DNA of 45,057 nt from CAYJLB01 sp964370845 (lineage in GTDB: Bacteria; Bacillota; Clostridia; Oscillospirales; Ruminococcaceae): NCBI GenBank assembly GCA_964370845.1, contig CAYJLB010000013.1:1-45057 (forward strand), in the 5' to 3' direction. This document shows, piece after piece, positions 1-8,609 of this stretch. The position numbers and the translations under genes are program-made. The notes under the pieces are model-generated. The model saw only the letters and a list, made by a program, of their open reading frames with translations, ran no database searches and was not told the DNA's origin. The stretch's first letter is position 1; each line of letters begins with the position of its first letter.

Positions 1-97
1 TTTTTTATTTGGAAATATTCTTTTTTCTAAATAAAAACTAAATATTATGACAAAAAGCCAACCAATCTACCCGTTACTATGCTTAGGAGGAACTACA

Positions 98-280
98 ATG
101 TTAGGAAATGTATCATTTTATTTAGGCAGAGATGAAGCACTTTATAATTTAACTCTTGAACTAAAAGCTCAGCCACATCACGATGTTGAAAGTGAATGTG
201 TAATCACAAGCAAAATGAGAAAACTTGAGAACAAAAGAAGAATTAAACGTGAGAAAAAATATTCAAAACATAAAAATTGA
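98..280 (+). CDS. Small basic hypothetical protein (60 aa)
   Basis: The start is set by a strong ribosome site, AGGAGG at 85-90, seven bases before the ATG at 98; an in-frame ATG at 47 has no such site. The product is 60 residues with a mixed N-terminal half and a strongly basic, Lys/Arg-rich C-terminal third (about residues 40-60). It has no signal peptide or membrane segment. I do not recognise a family. A terminator follows directly, so it looks like the last gene of a transcript entering from the left. It could be a small nucleic-acid-binding protein, but only the charge suggests this. Confidence 0.55.
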   Translation: MLGNVSFYLGRDEALYNLTLELKAQPHHDVESECVITSKMRKLENKRRIKREKKYSKHKN

Positions 281-285
281 TAACT

Positions 286-330
286 AAAAAGCTGTGACGG
301 AACATTAATTTGTTTCGTCACAGCTTTTTT
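286..330. terminator. Bidirectional intrinsic terminator
   Basis: An inverted repeat with arms at about 286-303 and 312-329 (core AGCTGTGACG / CGTCACAGCT) is flanked by A and T runs on both sides. It can end transcription of the small plus-strand gene and of sigG on the minus strand. Confidence 0.85.
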
Positions 331-1111
331 AACTGTTATAAAATTCGCCTTTTATGCGGTCTAAAGCACATTTTTCTAGCCTTGAAACTTGTGCTTGAGA
401 AATCCCAATGCTGTTTGCAACTTCTACCTGAGTTTTCCCTTGGAAATAACGCAAAAATAGAATTTTTTTCTCCCGTGGAAGTAAGTTTTTCATTGACTCT
501 TTTAATGCAAGCTCATTTAACCAATTTATGTCATCGGATTTATCTCCAACTTGGTCAAGAATATAAAGTGTGTCCCCTGCGTCGGAAAAAACTGGCTCAT
601 AAAGGGACAAAGGGTCGCTTATTGACTCAAGAGCAAGGACTACATCAGCTTTTTTCATTTCAATTTCCTTTGCAATTTCTTCAATTGTAGGTTCTTTTTG
701 ATATTGATTTATCAATCGTTCCTTTGCTTGCAAGGCTTTGTATGCAACATCTCTTAAAGAGCGGCTTACACGAATTATATTGTTATCGCGGAGAAATCGC
801 CGTAATTCTCCCATAATCATTGGCACACAGTAAGTGCTAAATTTTACATTCAAGGTTATGTCGAAGTTGTCGATAGCCTTAATTAAGCCGATGACGCCAA
901 CTTGAAATAAATCATCAGGATTTTCCCCACGTCCTGTAAACTTTTGTAATACGCTTAATACAAGCCTTAAATTTCCGCAAATTAATTCTTCACGAGCTTT
1001 TTTATTGCCATTTTCCTTATAATCACGAAGGAGCACCATTTTTTCTTTTTCTTTTAATACAATTAATTTCGAGGTATTTACTCCGCTTATTTCAACTTTA
1101 TTATAATACAT
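329..1111 (-). CDS. sigG: RNA polymerase sporulation sigma factor SigG
   Basis: Sigma-70 family factor for late forespore gene expression. The N-terminus carries the SigG-type stretch NKVEISGVNTSKL, followed by region 2 (GNLRLVLSV, DDLFQVGVIGLIKAIDNFD, KFSTYCVPMIMGELRRFLRD), region 3, and a C-terminal region 4 helix-turn-helix (KTQVEVANSIGISQAQVSRLE). An in-frame ATG at 1123 exists, but its own bases (ATGGAG) form a good ribosome site six bases before the ATG at 1111. I therefore start at 1111, giving 260 aa, the length I recall for Bacillus SigG. sigE and spoIIGA, common neighbours, are not beside it; upstream is a divergent epimerase-like gene. Confidence 0.93.
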   Translation of the reverse strand: MYYNKVEISGVNTSKLIVLKEKEKMVLLRDYKENGNKKAREELICGNLRLVLSVLQKFTGRGENPDDLFQVGVIGLIKAIDNFDITLNVKFSTYCVPMIMGELRRFLRDNNIIRVSRSLRDVAYKALQAKERLINQYQKEPTIEEIAKEIEMKKADVVLALESISDPLSLYEPVFSDAGDTLYILDQVGDKSDDINWLNELALKESMKNLLPREKKILFLRYFQGKTQVEVANSIGISQAQVSRLEKCALDRIKGEFYNS

Positions 1112-1168
1112 TTTTTTCTCCATAAAAAAACAAGCAATTTTGGTACTTGTTGTATTTTTTATGTCAAT

Positions 1169-1198
1169 TCTATATTAGCTTAATATAATTATTGTCAA
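1169..1198 (-). promoter_or_regulatory. Putative sigma-A-like promoter for sigG
   Basis: On the minus strand TTGACA (1198-1193) is followed after 18 bases by TATAGA (1174-1169), about 60 bases before the sigG start. It resembles a housekeeping promoter rather than a forespore one. Prediction from sequence only. Confidence 0.4.
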
Positions 1199-1259
1199 AG
1201 TTTTGATATGTATACCTTTTTTTGCTTGCAATTAAAATTAACATTATTATTTCCATATC

Positions 1260-1289
1260 TTGACATTTTATAGTAAAAAAAGTTATAAT
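1260..1289 (+). promoter_or_regulatory. Consensus sigma-A promoter for the epimerase-like gene
   Basis: TTGACA (1260-1265), an 18-base spacer and TATAAT (1284-1289) lie about 30 bases upstream of the TTG start. Both hexamers match the consensus exactly. Confidence 0.75.
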
Positions 1290-1319
1290 TAAAATATAAA
1301 ATTATAGGAGTTGATTTGT

Positions 1320-2339
1320 TTGAAAATATTATTTATTGACGGAACTGGTACAATTAGTAGCGCAATTACTGAAAAATTATCGCAAATGACAGGGATTGAG
1401 CTTTATTTATTGAATAGAGGCAACAAAAATTCAAATTTGTCGGAAAATGTTAAAACAATAATTGCTGACATAAATGACGAAGAAACAGTAAAAAAAGCAA
1501 TTGAAAACATTGATTTTGATGTAGTTTGTGATTTTATCGCCTTTACTACTCAAAATTTGGAAAGAGATTACCGCATTTTTAATGGAAAAACTAAGCAGTT
1601 TATTTTTATTAGTTCAGCTTCTGCTTATCAAAAACCACTGTCAAACCATGTTGTTACTGAAAGTACTCCCCTTGCGAACCCTTATTGGGAATATTCAAGA
1701 AATAAAATTGCTTGCGAAGATTATTTGATGAAAATGTATCGTGAAAACGGTTTTCCTATAACAATTGTGCGTCCTAGCCACACTTACTGCGAGCAATCTG
1801 TTCCTACTGGAGTCCATGGTTCAAGAGGTAGCTGGCAAGTTGTTAAGCGTATTATTGAGGGAAAACCTGTAATTATTCATGGCGATGGCTCAACTCTTTG
1901 GGCTGTAACTCACAACAGCGACTTTGCTAAAGGATTTATCGGCTTGCTTGGAAATCCTCACGCTATTGGAGAAGCTTTCCACATTACAAGCGATGAAACC
2001 CTAGACTGGAACCAAATTTATAGAGCAATTGCAAAAGCTGTTAACAAAGAATTAAAGCCTTACTACGTTTCTTCAAGCTATTTAGCAGACGTAGGTGGAG
2101 ATTATAATTTTGCTGGAGGGCTTATTGGGGACAAAGCTAACACTGTAATTTTTGATAACAGTAAAATTAAAAAGGCAGTTCCTGATTTTGTTTGCACAAA
2201 ACGTTTTGACCAAGGTGTTAAGGAAGTAATTGATTATATTTTAGCAAACCCTGAATATCAAATTGAGGATAATGAGTTTGATTTATGGTGTGACAAAGTA
2301 ATTGAATCCCTTGAAAATTCAAAAAAAGCGTTTAAATAA
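1320..2339 (+). CDS. NAD-dependent epimerase/dehydratase family protein (extended SDR)
   Basis: Extended short-chain dehydrogenase/reductase of 339 aa. The N-terminal Rossmann strand and glycine-rich turn are visible (ILFIDGTGTISSAI, residues 3-15), as are the catalytic Ser region (ISSASAY) and the YxxxK pair (Tyr125, Lys129 in YSRNK). Such proteins act on nucleotide sugars or related polyols; the substrate cannot be told here. The usual ATG is absent. TTG at 1320 is chosen because AGGAG at 1306-1310 sits nine bases before it, whereas the in-frame TTG at 1311 touches the ribosome site. It is monocistronic, with its own promoter and terminator, and converges on the GH2 operon. Confidence 0.85.
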   Translation: MKILFIDGTGTISSAITEKLSQMTGIELYLLNRGNKNSNLSENVKTIIADINDEETVKKAIENIDFDVVCDFIAFTTQNLERDYRIFNGKTKQFIFISSASAYQKPLSNHVVTESTPLANPYWEYSRNKIACEDYLMKMYRENGFPITIVRPSHTYCEQSVPTGVHGSRGSWQVVKRIIEGKPVIIHGDGSTLWAVTHNSDFAKGFIGLLGNPHAIGEAFHITSDETLDWNQIYRAIAKAVNKELKPYYVSSSYLADVGGDYNFAGGLIGDKANTVIFDNSKIKKAVPDFVCTKRFDQGVKEVIDYILANPEYQIEDNEFDLWCDKVIESLENSKKAFK

Positions 2340-2341
2340 TA

Positions 2342-2385
2342 AAATAAAGCAGAAAAACTATTTGTTAGTTTTTCTGCTTTTCTCA
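2342..2385. terminator. Bidirectional intrinsic terminator
   Basis: Arms at 2346-2360 and 2366-2380 (AAAGCAGAAAAACTA and its complement) enclose a five-base loop with A/T tracts outside. It lies between the convergent epimerase-like gene and GH2 gene. Confidence 0.85.
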
Positions 2386-2392
2386 TTTTAAA

Positions 2393-4858
2393 TTAAGTTC
2401 TGTCAATCCATTCAGGAGCATATCTGTGGTAACTCTTACCGTAAGTTTTTCTAACTTCGTGCATATCTAAATATAATTTCCTAGCATCTTCAATAGATTT
2501 TTCTTGGTCAGCAATCATAATTGTATACTCATTATCAGCTAAAATTGCACCATCTTCGTCAGTTAAGCAAACTTTAACAATAAATGTTTCACCAACTTCC
2601 CCTTCAACTTTCCAGTTGATTTTTCCAAAAGATTTAGATGAATTTTCATCAATGTTAACCTTAATTTCACCTTTTTGTGCTAAAACTTCTTCTCTGTTAA
2701 AATAATTAACAACAGGAGAATTATTTTTAGCTTTGTTAGAAATTACTTCATAAGAATAAGTAACATTTTTGAATTCTTTGTAATAATCGTTGATTACATA
2801 CAAGTCACCTTCAAAAGTTTCTCCAGGTAAATATCTTCTCTTAGCATATTTTAAGCTTGGAATTAGCGGTTGATATGTCTTTTTAACCATTTTATAAGAG
2901 AATTTTTCAACTCCATAATAGTCAATTAATTCCCATTTTGCAGTTGGCCAGTTTGTGATAAAGTGGCATAATGAAACTGCTGAACAATGAGGTTTTTCAC
3001 GTCTAAAGTGTTCAAGTGAGAATTGTGCAACTGTTCCTTGAGCAATTTGAGTAGCTAGAACAAAGTTTTCAAGGCTGTCTAAACAAGTGTCCCCCATTAC
3101 CTCAAAATTTAAGTTTCTTAGGCAATGAATATCTGTCCAGTGGTATCCCCAAGTAGGTCCGAATGGCCATAATTCATTTTCAGGAATCCATTTTTTCAAG
3201 CTTTCAATATTAGGTGCAGAAGCTGCTGTAAGTTCAGGAATTACTGCATAATCAAGATTTGGATAGTAATCTTCCATCATAATAGCACCAGCTGCATAAT
3301 AATGTGAGTTTGCGTGAGATGATTCTTTAGGTTTATAACCCATTCTAATACCCTCTCTTGAGCTTAAAGGAGAAGCATCAGCATAAGGTACATTAGTTAA
3401 AGTATTTGTAACTTTACCAAGTGTTTCCATCAATCGACGGTTGTTACTCTTAACGTGTTCTTCAGTAAAGTAAACTTCTTCACCGCCCATCCACATAATA
3501 GTTGAAGGGTGATTTCTTCTATCCTTAACGATTTCAGCACACTCGTCACAAACTTGTTTAACATATGGTGCATCGTCACGGAAAATTTGAGTAGCAAAAG
3601 CAAAATTTGTCCAAACAGTAATTCCAAGTTCATCACAAATTGCGTAAAAATCTTCAGTTTCTGGTGGGTGCCAACCAAACATTCTAAAGTTATTAATTCC
3701 ACATTCTTTAGCTTTTTCAAGGAAATAACGATATTTTTTCTCATTATTTCTTCCATAGAAAAATGAAGGTTGAGTCCAACAAGCACTTCGCAGGAACATA
3801 GCTTTTCCATTTACATTAAATGTCCAAGGATTTTCAACTTCTTCAAGTGTGTATCCAGGGTTCATTGTCATTGTAACTTCACGCAAACCAACTTTTTCAG
3901 TTAATTCGTCTAATACAGTTTCCCCTCTTAAAACTTCCACTTTTAAAGTATGTAGGAAAGAGTCGCCAAGTTCATAAGGCCACCATAATTTTGCATTTTC
4001 AACTGTAACATTAGCAGATGTTTTATTGCCTTTGCCTTTATTTACTTTAATTGGAGCAGTGCAAGCATAATCATTTTCTCCGTCATTTAAAGTAAATTTT
4101 GCAGTTAATTCTTGAGTATCGTAAAGCATTCCGCTTACATCTAAATCAAAAGAAACATCAGCATTTTTACCATTTACTTTTGTTTCAATGCGATAATTAT
4201 CAATTTTTACATCTTGAGTAGCGTAGCATTTAATAGGCTTCCAAATACCAAAAGGAATAACTCCAGTTAAATAGTCACCAGCAAAGTTATGTTTTAATCC
4301 AGCAAAGTTAATTTGATTTTTTGGTGGTGGATCAAGCTTTATCAAAATTTTGTTACAAGGTGCATGTGGTTGATTAAAATCAATTAAATCAGTAACATCA
4401 AAACTAAAAGATGAGTACATACCCTCGTGTCTGCCCATATATTTAGTGTTAAACCAAACGTCACAGCTATAGTCAACACCTTCAAAAACTAATGTAAAAT
4501 GCTTTCCTTTTTGTTCAACAGGAACGTTAAATGAGTGCGTATACCACCATTCGTAATCTTGAACCCACTTAGTTTTCGCCATATTTCTTCCAAAATAAGG
4601 GTCATCGATTTCAGCCGCTTCATAAAGGTCAGTATAAACATCGCCAGGAACAAAAGCTCTGTTCCAGCTAAAGTCATTTCCTGAATGTTCGTTTGGAAGT
4701 AGATGAATTCCCTCAGCTACACCTTGTCCAACTCTCATTCTTTCCATTTTCCAGTCGTATCCTGAACTATCGTGAACATATCTTGCACAAAGATTTACTT
4801 CAGCGCCGCTTTTTCCGCCGCCCTCTAAATCTCTAAAATTTTTATTTTCCTTAGCCAT
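2393..4858 (-). CDS. Glycoside hydrolase family 2 protein, beta-mannosidase-like, atypical acid/base motif
   Basis: 821-aa GH2-type enzyme without a signal peptide, so probably cytoplasmic. The N-terminal jelly-roll domain (about 35-215) has the mannosidase-like stretches VPGDVYTDLYEAAEIDDPYFG and WVQDYEWWYTHSF. A beta-sandwich (about 215-335) and a TIM barrel (about 345-640) follow, then an all-beta tail. The barrel motif usually written WxGNNE reads WMGGEE (456-461), so Glu461 is the likely acid/base but the Asn normally just before it is Glu460. A candidate nucleophile is Glu542 in IPELTAAS. It is last in a five-gene operon, 21 bases after the crotonase, with a good AGGAG site. Substrate unknown; a beta-mannoside, beta-glucoside or conjugated aglycone are all possible. 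Confidence 0.85.
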   Translation of the reverse strand: MAKENKNFRDLEGGGKSGAEVNLCARYVHDSSGYDWKMERMRVGQGVAEGIHLLPNEHSGNDFSWNRAFVPGDVYTDLYEAAEIDDPYFGRNMAKTKWVQDYEWWYTHSFNVPVEQKGKHFTLVFEGVDYSCDVWFNTKYMGRHEGMYSSFSFDVTDLIDFNQPHAPCNKILIKLDPPPKNQINFAGLKHNFAGDYLTGVIPFGIWKPIKCYATQDVKIDNYRIETKVNGKNADVSFDLDVSGMLYDTQELTAKFTLNDGENDYACTAPIKVNKGKGNKTSANVTVENAKLWWPYELGDSFLHTLKVEVLRGETVLDELTEKVGLREVTMTMNPGYTLEEVENPWTFNVNGKAMFLRSACWTQPSFFYGRNNEKKYRYFLEKAKECGINNFRMFGWHPPETEDFYAICDELGITVWTNFAFATQIFRDDAPYVKQVCDECAEIVKDRRNHPSTIMWMGGEEVYFTEEHVKSNNRRLMETLGKVTNTLTNVPYADASPLSSREGIRMGYKPKESSHANSHYYAAGAIMMEDYYPNLDYAVIPELTAASAPNIESLKKWIPENELWPFGPTWGYHWTDIHCLRNLNFEVMGDTCLDSLENFVLATQIAQGTVAQFSLEHFRREKPHCSAVSLCHFITNWPTAKWELIDYYGVEKFSYKMVKKTYQPLIPSLKYAKRRYLPGETFEGDLYVINDYYKEFKNVTYSYEVISNKAKNNSPVVNYFNREEVLAQKGEIKVNIDENSSKSFGKINWKVEGEVGETFIVKVCLTDEDGAILADNEYTIMIADQEKSIEDARKLYLDMHEVRKTYGKSYHRYAPEWIDRT

Positions 4859-4879
4859 TTTTATATTTCTCCTTAAAAT

Positions 4880-5662
4880 TTATTTAAAAATAGGTTTTCT
4901 TTTTTCAGCGAATGCAGCCATTCCTTCTTTAGCGTCCTCAGTTGTCATACTAAAAGCGAAAAGGTCATTTTCGTAGTCAAGTCCAGCATCTTGTGACATA
5001 TTTTGTGATGCTCTTAAATTTTGCTTGATTAATTGCATAGCAGTGCTAGATTTTTTTGCCATTTCACTAACCATTTCCTCAACATAATTGTCAAGTTCTT
5101 CCATAGGTAAAACTGTGTTGACAAAACCTAGTCTGTAAGCTTCATTAGCGTCAATCATTTTCCCAGTGAAAACAAGTTCAGCAGCTTTGTTGTAGCCGAT
5201 TTGTCTAGCTAAAAGCTGAGTTGCACCGCTACCCGAAGTCCAGCCATTGTTTACTTCAGAAACTGCAAACTTAGCATTTTCAGCAACTATTCTTATGTCA
5301 GTAGCAAGTAAAAGTTCAATTCCTCCACCTAAAGCATAGCCTTTAACTTTTGCGATGACAGGCTTTCTAATTGAACGTATTGCAACACAGTAATCTTCAC
5401 GATTACGAAGTTCATAAGGCGTTCCATATTGGTGCAAAAGAGTAATGTCCGACCCAGTAGAAAAGGCTTTTTCCCCAACACTGGTTAAAACTACAACTCT
5501 TACTTCTTTATCTTCATTAATTTCTTTTGCGAGTCTATTAAGTTCAATCCCCATATCACGAGTAATTGAATTCATTTTAGCAGGTCGTGAAATTGTAATT
5601 GTACCTACACCATTACTTTTTTCATATAAAATTCCTTCATCAATTTGAGATGTTTGTGACAT
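4880..5662 (-). CDS. Enoyl-CoA hydratase/isomerase (crotonase) family protein
   Basis: 260-aa crotonase fold protein acting on acyl-CoA thioesters. The oxyanion-hole segments are present (AFSTGSDI near 67-73 and YALGGGIEL at 109-117). Glu116 and Glu136 have the same 20-residue separation as the two catalytic glutamates of rat mitochondrial crotonase, so a hydratase reaction is chemically possible. The segment after the second Glu (NNGWTSGSGATQ) differs from the usual IPGAGGTQ, hinting at a different substrate or at lyase or isomerase activity. GGAGG precedes the ATG. It sits between the solute-binding-like gene (31-base gap) and the GH2 gene in one operon with a CoA transferase, so it likely processes the CoA ester that enzyme makes. 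Confidence 0.9.
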   Translation of the reverse strand: MSQTSQIDEGILYEKSNGVGTITISRPAKMNSITRDMGIELNRLAKEINEDKEVRVVVLTSVGEKAFSTGSDITLLHQYGTPYELRNREDYCVAIRSIRKPVIAKVKGYALGGGIELLLATDIRIVAENAKFAVSEVNNGWTSGSGATQLLARQIGYNKAAELVFTGKMIDANEAYRLGFVNTVLPMEELDNYVEEMVSEMAKKSSTAMQLIKQNLRASQNMSQDAGLDYENDLFAFSMTTEDAKEGMAAFAEKRKPIFK

Positions 5663-5693
5663 TTATTTTCCTCCGTTTAAGAATATAAATTTT

Positions 5694-6875
5694 TTAAAGT
5701 TGTAAGCCTTTGTTTTCTCTTGCTTTTTTTATTAATGCGTTTAATTCGTCAATAAAAGCTTTTTTATCTCCAGTTCCATCTACACAGAAATCACGAATTC
5801 TTTTCCCAGCCTCAGCTTGGAAGTCAATATATCCGTTAAAACGTGGTCTTAATGAACCGTATGCCAAAGTGTCCAAAGTTTTTATGAAAAAGTCATCAGT
5901 TCCAGCATTTACATTGTCATCTTTCCAAGCCTTAATATGCCCAGGTTGCCCGTCAGCAGTATAAATTACAGTTCTTTGGAAATCAGGATCAATTGCCATT
6001 TTTACAAATTCCAAAGCTTCATTTTCATATTGGCATTTTGAAGAAATTGAAAGTCCTACACCGCCAATCATACTTCCTTGCGGAGTAGAAACAGCTTTTG
6101 GCATATCTCTAAAAGTAACGATATATTTTCCATAATCTTTTCTTGAATAATTTGAATATCCATAAATCAAAGGAGTATAAGCAATCTCATTACTATCTTT
6201 CATAATATCAAGAATGTTTATTGGGTCACAATCCTTAGATTTTTCATTTGCAACTGCCATTAAACGAACTAAAATATCAAGTGCCTTCTCCCCTACTTCA
6301 TAGGATAAATCACTTTCATCGCTCCAAAATTGTCCTTTTGACATATCAGAAAAATGAGAGCACATTGTAAAAAAGCTTGAATATGCGTGAACAGGAACAA
6401 ATGGAATTGCAATTTTCCCTTTTGGTAATTTTTCAGCTAAAGTAAAAACTTCTTCCCAAGTCACAGGCATTTCAGCATTTTCTGCTTCAAGCAAATCCTT
6501 TCTATATGCACAAACTTGCGCCGCACTGTCTAATGGAAGTGCGTATTGATGCCCGTCCCAAGTGTAACTCTTATAACTTTGTCCAACTGTTCCATCTTCT
6601 TGCTCTTTCAATAGTTCAGCAGAAAGCAAAGTTTCAAGTGGTTTAAGTAAATTTTCTTCATGTGCAACTCCAATATGTGGGTGGTCAATCATTATAAAGT
6701 CATATTTATTCGCTAAAATATCAAGGGGAAAAAGTTCAAAATCGCTTAAACTTCTTGCGTCCCATTCAATGCAAACACCTGTTTTTTCTTCAAAGACTTT
6801 TGAAGCCTCGATAAGCGGATTAACTCCCCTTTCATGGTTCCAAGTCATACCTTTTAGTTTAATTTTCTCGCTCAT
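5694..6875 (-). CDS. Solute-binding-protein-like (family 1 SBP fold) without a signal peptide
   Basis: 393 aa, resembling the substrate-binding proteins of sugar ABC transporters (alpha/beta type II fold with motifs such as FEEKTGVCIEW, DFIMIDHPHIG, ALPLDSAAQVCAYRKDLL and WEEVFTLAEKLPKG). It begins MSEKIKLKGMTWNHERG with no hydrophobic leader and no lipobox Cys. The start is fixed by GGAGG just before the ATG, and no transporter permease or ATPase gene is nearby. It therefore looks cytoplasmic and may bind a substrate, cofactor or product of the neighbouring acyl-CoA enzymes. From memory, leaderless relatives with a similar TW-H-RG start occur beside CaiB genes in other bacteria; I could not verify this. 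The role is unknown. Confidence 0.8.
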   Translation of the reverse strand: MSEKIKLKGMTWNHERGVNPLIEASKVFEEKTGVCIEWDARSLSDFELFPLDILANKYDFIMIDHPHIGVAHEENLLKPLETLLSAELLKEQEDGTVGQSYKSYTWDGHQYALPLDSAAQVCAYRKDLLEAENAEMPVTWEEVFTLAEKLPKGKIAIPFVPVHAYSSFFTMCSHFSDMSKGQFWSDESDLSYEVGEKALDILVRLMAVANEKSKDCDPINILDIMKDSNEIAYTPLIYGYSNYSRKDYGKYIVTFRDMPKAVSTPQGSMIGGVGLSISSKCQYENEALEFVKMAIDPDFQRTVIYTADGQPGHIKAWKDDNVNAGTDDFFIKTLDTLAYGSLRPRFNGYIDFQAEAGKRIRDFCVDGTGDKKAFIDELNALIKKARENKGLQL

Positions 6876-6909
6876 ACTTCCTCCAAATTATATAATTGTT
6901 ATGTTAAAT

Positions 6910-8052
6910 TTATAGTCCAAATTCTGCGTTTATTGCGTCAGTGTCCTCACCAAGGGCAGGCGCACCTTTTTTCGCAAACAATTTTTCACCGTCAATTCTA
7001 AGTGGAGAACGTGTAGTTCTAACTTTTACACCATTTTTTCTTTCAATTTCTTGAATCATATCACAGTGGTTAAGTTCAGGATTTTCCACAACATCTTTTA
7101 TTGTATTAACTCTTGCTGCCCAGTAATCAGCTTTTTCAAGAATTTCTAACCAGTATTCTGTGTCATTAGTCAGCAAATGTTCTGCAAGTTTTGTTTTAAT
7201 TTCATCACGTTTAGTAAACCATTCATCAGAATCAGTGTATTTTTGCAATTCTTCACTTCCAAGTAATTCACCAAGCCAAGTAATTGAACCCATTGAAACT
7301 GCCATAAAACCATTTTTAGTCTTATAAACTCCATAAGGAGCGCCCAAATATGGGTGAGCATTGTTAATGCTACTTCTTTCTTGTAATTTATGGTCATTGT
7401 TCAAGAAAGTTGTCATAACTTCAAATTGGAAGTCGATTGAAGACTCAAGTAAACTAGCTTCAACTCTTGCACCTTCGCCAGTTTTTCCTTTTCTTACAAG
7501 AGAAGCAAGCACCCCTTCAACCACGTTCATTGAAGTAAACATATCAATTGCCGCAAGTCCTATTGGAGTAGGATTATTCCCCTCATCACCAGATAAATAA
7601 GGAATTCCTGTCATAGCTTGAACGAGTAAATCTTGTCCGGGTTTTTTAACTAAAGGACCATCACCGCCCCAACCAGAAACACTGACATAAATCATACCAG
7701 GGTTAATTTTTTTAACTTCTTCGTAAGAAAGTCCGATTTTATTCATAACACCAGGGCGAAAATTCTCAATCATAACGTCAGCTTTTGCAATAAGTTTCTT
7801 AACTTTTTCAAAATCCTCAGCGTTTTTAAGGTCAGCACAATAGCTTTCCTTATTTCTATTCATAGAGTGATAAACTGTGCTATCACCGTCGATTACAAGG
7901 TTACAAAGTGTCAATCTTCTTGAATTATCGCCGCCTTGTGGACGTTCAATTTTAATAACTCTTGCCCCTAAATCAGCAAGTTTTGTTGCAGCCCAAGGTG
8001 CAGCTAAATATTGTGCAAAATCAAGTACTAAGACTCCGTCTAACATTTTCAT
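6910..8052 (-). CDS. CaiB/BaiF family (class III) CoA transferase
   Basis: 380-aa family III CoA transferase, which moves CoA between carboxylic acids through an aspartyl-CoA thioester. The N-terminus (GVLVLDFAQYLAAPWAATKL), RVIKIERPQGGD, IENFRPGVMNKIGL and the catalytic Asp141 in KPGQDLLVQAMTG match the family, and the length is typical. An AAGGAA site precedes the ATG. It is the second gene of the operon. With the crotonase downstream it suggests activation of an organic acid to its CoA ester followed by hydration, cleavage or isomerisation. The acid cannot be named from sequence. Confidence 0.92.
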   Translation of the reverse strand: MKMLDGVLVLDFAQYLAAPWAATKLADLGARVIKIERPQGGDNSRRLTLCNLVIDGDSTVYHSMNRNKESYCADLKNAEDFEKVKKLIAKADVMIENFRPGVMNKIGLSYEEVKKINPGMIYVSVSGWGGDGPLVKKPGQDLLVQAMTGIPYLSGDEGNNPTPIGLAAIDMFTSMNVVEGVLASLVRKGKTGEGARVEASLLESSIDFQFEVMTTFLNNDHKLQERSSINNAHPYLGAPYGVYKTKNGFMAVSMGSITWLGELLGSEELQKYTDSDEWFTKRDEIKTKLAEHLLTNDTEYWLEILEKADYWAARVNTIKDVVENPELNHCDMIQEIERKNGVKVRTTRSPLRIDGEKLFAKKGAPALGEDTDAINAEFGL

Positions 8053-8111
8053 AATTTAAATTCCTTTTCTTATTTTAATATTTATATTTATTCCAAAAAA
8101 TATAATTTAAT

Positions 8112-8609
8112 TTATAACATTTCTTCTGTCAAATGGGGAGATTTCTTGCTAAAAAATTTCTCCAAGCAATCCATAATTATTTCATGGTCAACAAGTACAG
8201 AAATCCCTGAAACAGTGATTGTTCCAACAATTCCAACGTCCTTTACATTAATAGGAAAACACCCAGGGCAGTCAGAAAATTCAGCTTCATCTAAAAACAT
8301 ATCCCAAAGTTTCATATTCCCCTCTTTTAATGTGAGGTAAGTTTTCATAGTTGACATAGCAAGCACGTCCACAGTATTTTCTTTTCGTGTCATCCAATTT
8401 TCATGGTTTATTCCAGTTCCGTCGGTACCATATTGAAACACTGTATAACCGTTATTTCTACGAATTCTAAGTGCCGCCGAAAGCCCCCTATCCTTAAATT
8501 CCTCCACAAAAATAACCCCTAAATTGTAAGCATCTTCATTAGTGAATTTTAAGAATTGAAACAAATTTTCTTGCTCATTAATAATTTCCATTGCCTTTGA
8601 CATACTCAT
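8112..8609 (-). CDS. UPF0303 / heme-degrading-domain (HbpS/GlcG-like) protein
   Basis: 165 aa. It matches the UPF0303 pattern: an N-terminal helix, F-NEDAYNLG, GLSAALRIRRN, the H-NWMTRKENTVD signature and a C-terminal GIVGTITVSGISVLVDHEIIMDCL stretch. This fold is annotated as a heme-degrading or small-ligand-binding domain (Pfam Haem_degrading). Members often sit beside catabolic dehydrogenases and their true function is poorly known. It is the promoter-proximal gene of the operon (59 bases before the CoA transferase) and is divergent from the AraC regulator, so it is probably part of the inducible pathway. Confidence 0.85.
   Translation of the reverse strand: MSMSKAMEIINEQENLFQFLKFTNEDAYNLGVIFVEEFKDRGLSAALRIRRNNGYTVFQYGTDGTGINHENWMTRKENTVDVLAMSTMKTYLTLKEGNMKLWDMFLDEAEFSDCPGCFPINVKDVGIVGTITVSGISVLVDHEIIMDCLEKFFSKKSPHLTEEML

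Noticed and set aside
310..690. 126-aa plus-strand open frame
   Set aside because: It is antisense to sigG, whose product is clearly recognisable.
1132..1160. Attenuator hairpin before sigG
   Set aside because: On the minus strand ACAAG and CTTGT could pair before a T run, but the stem is only about five AT-rich base pairs; too weak to call.
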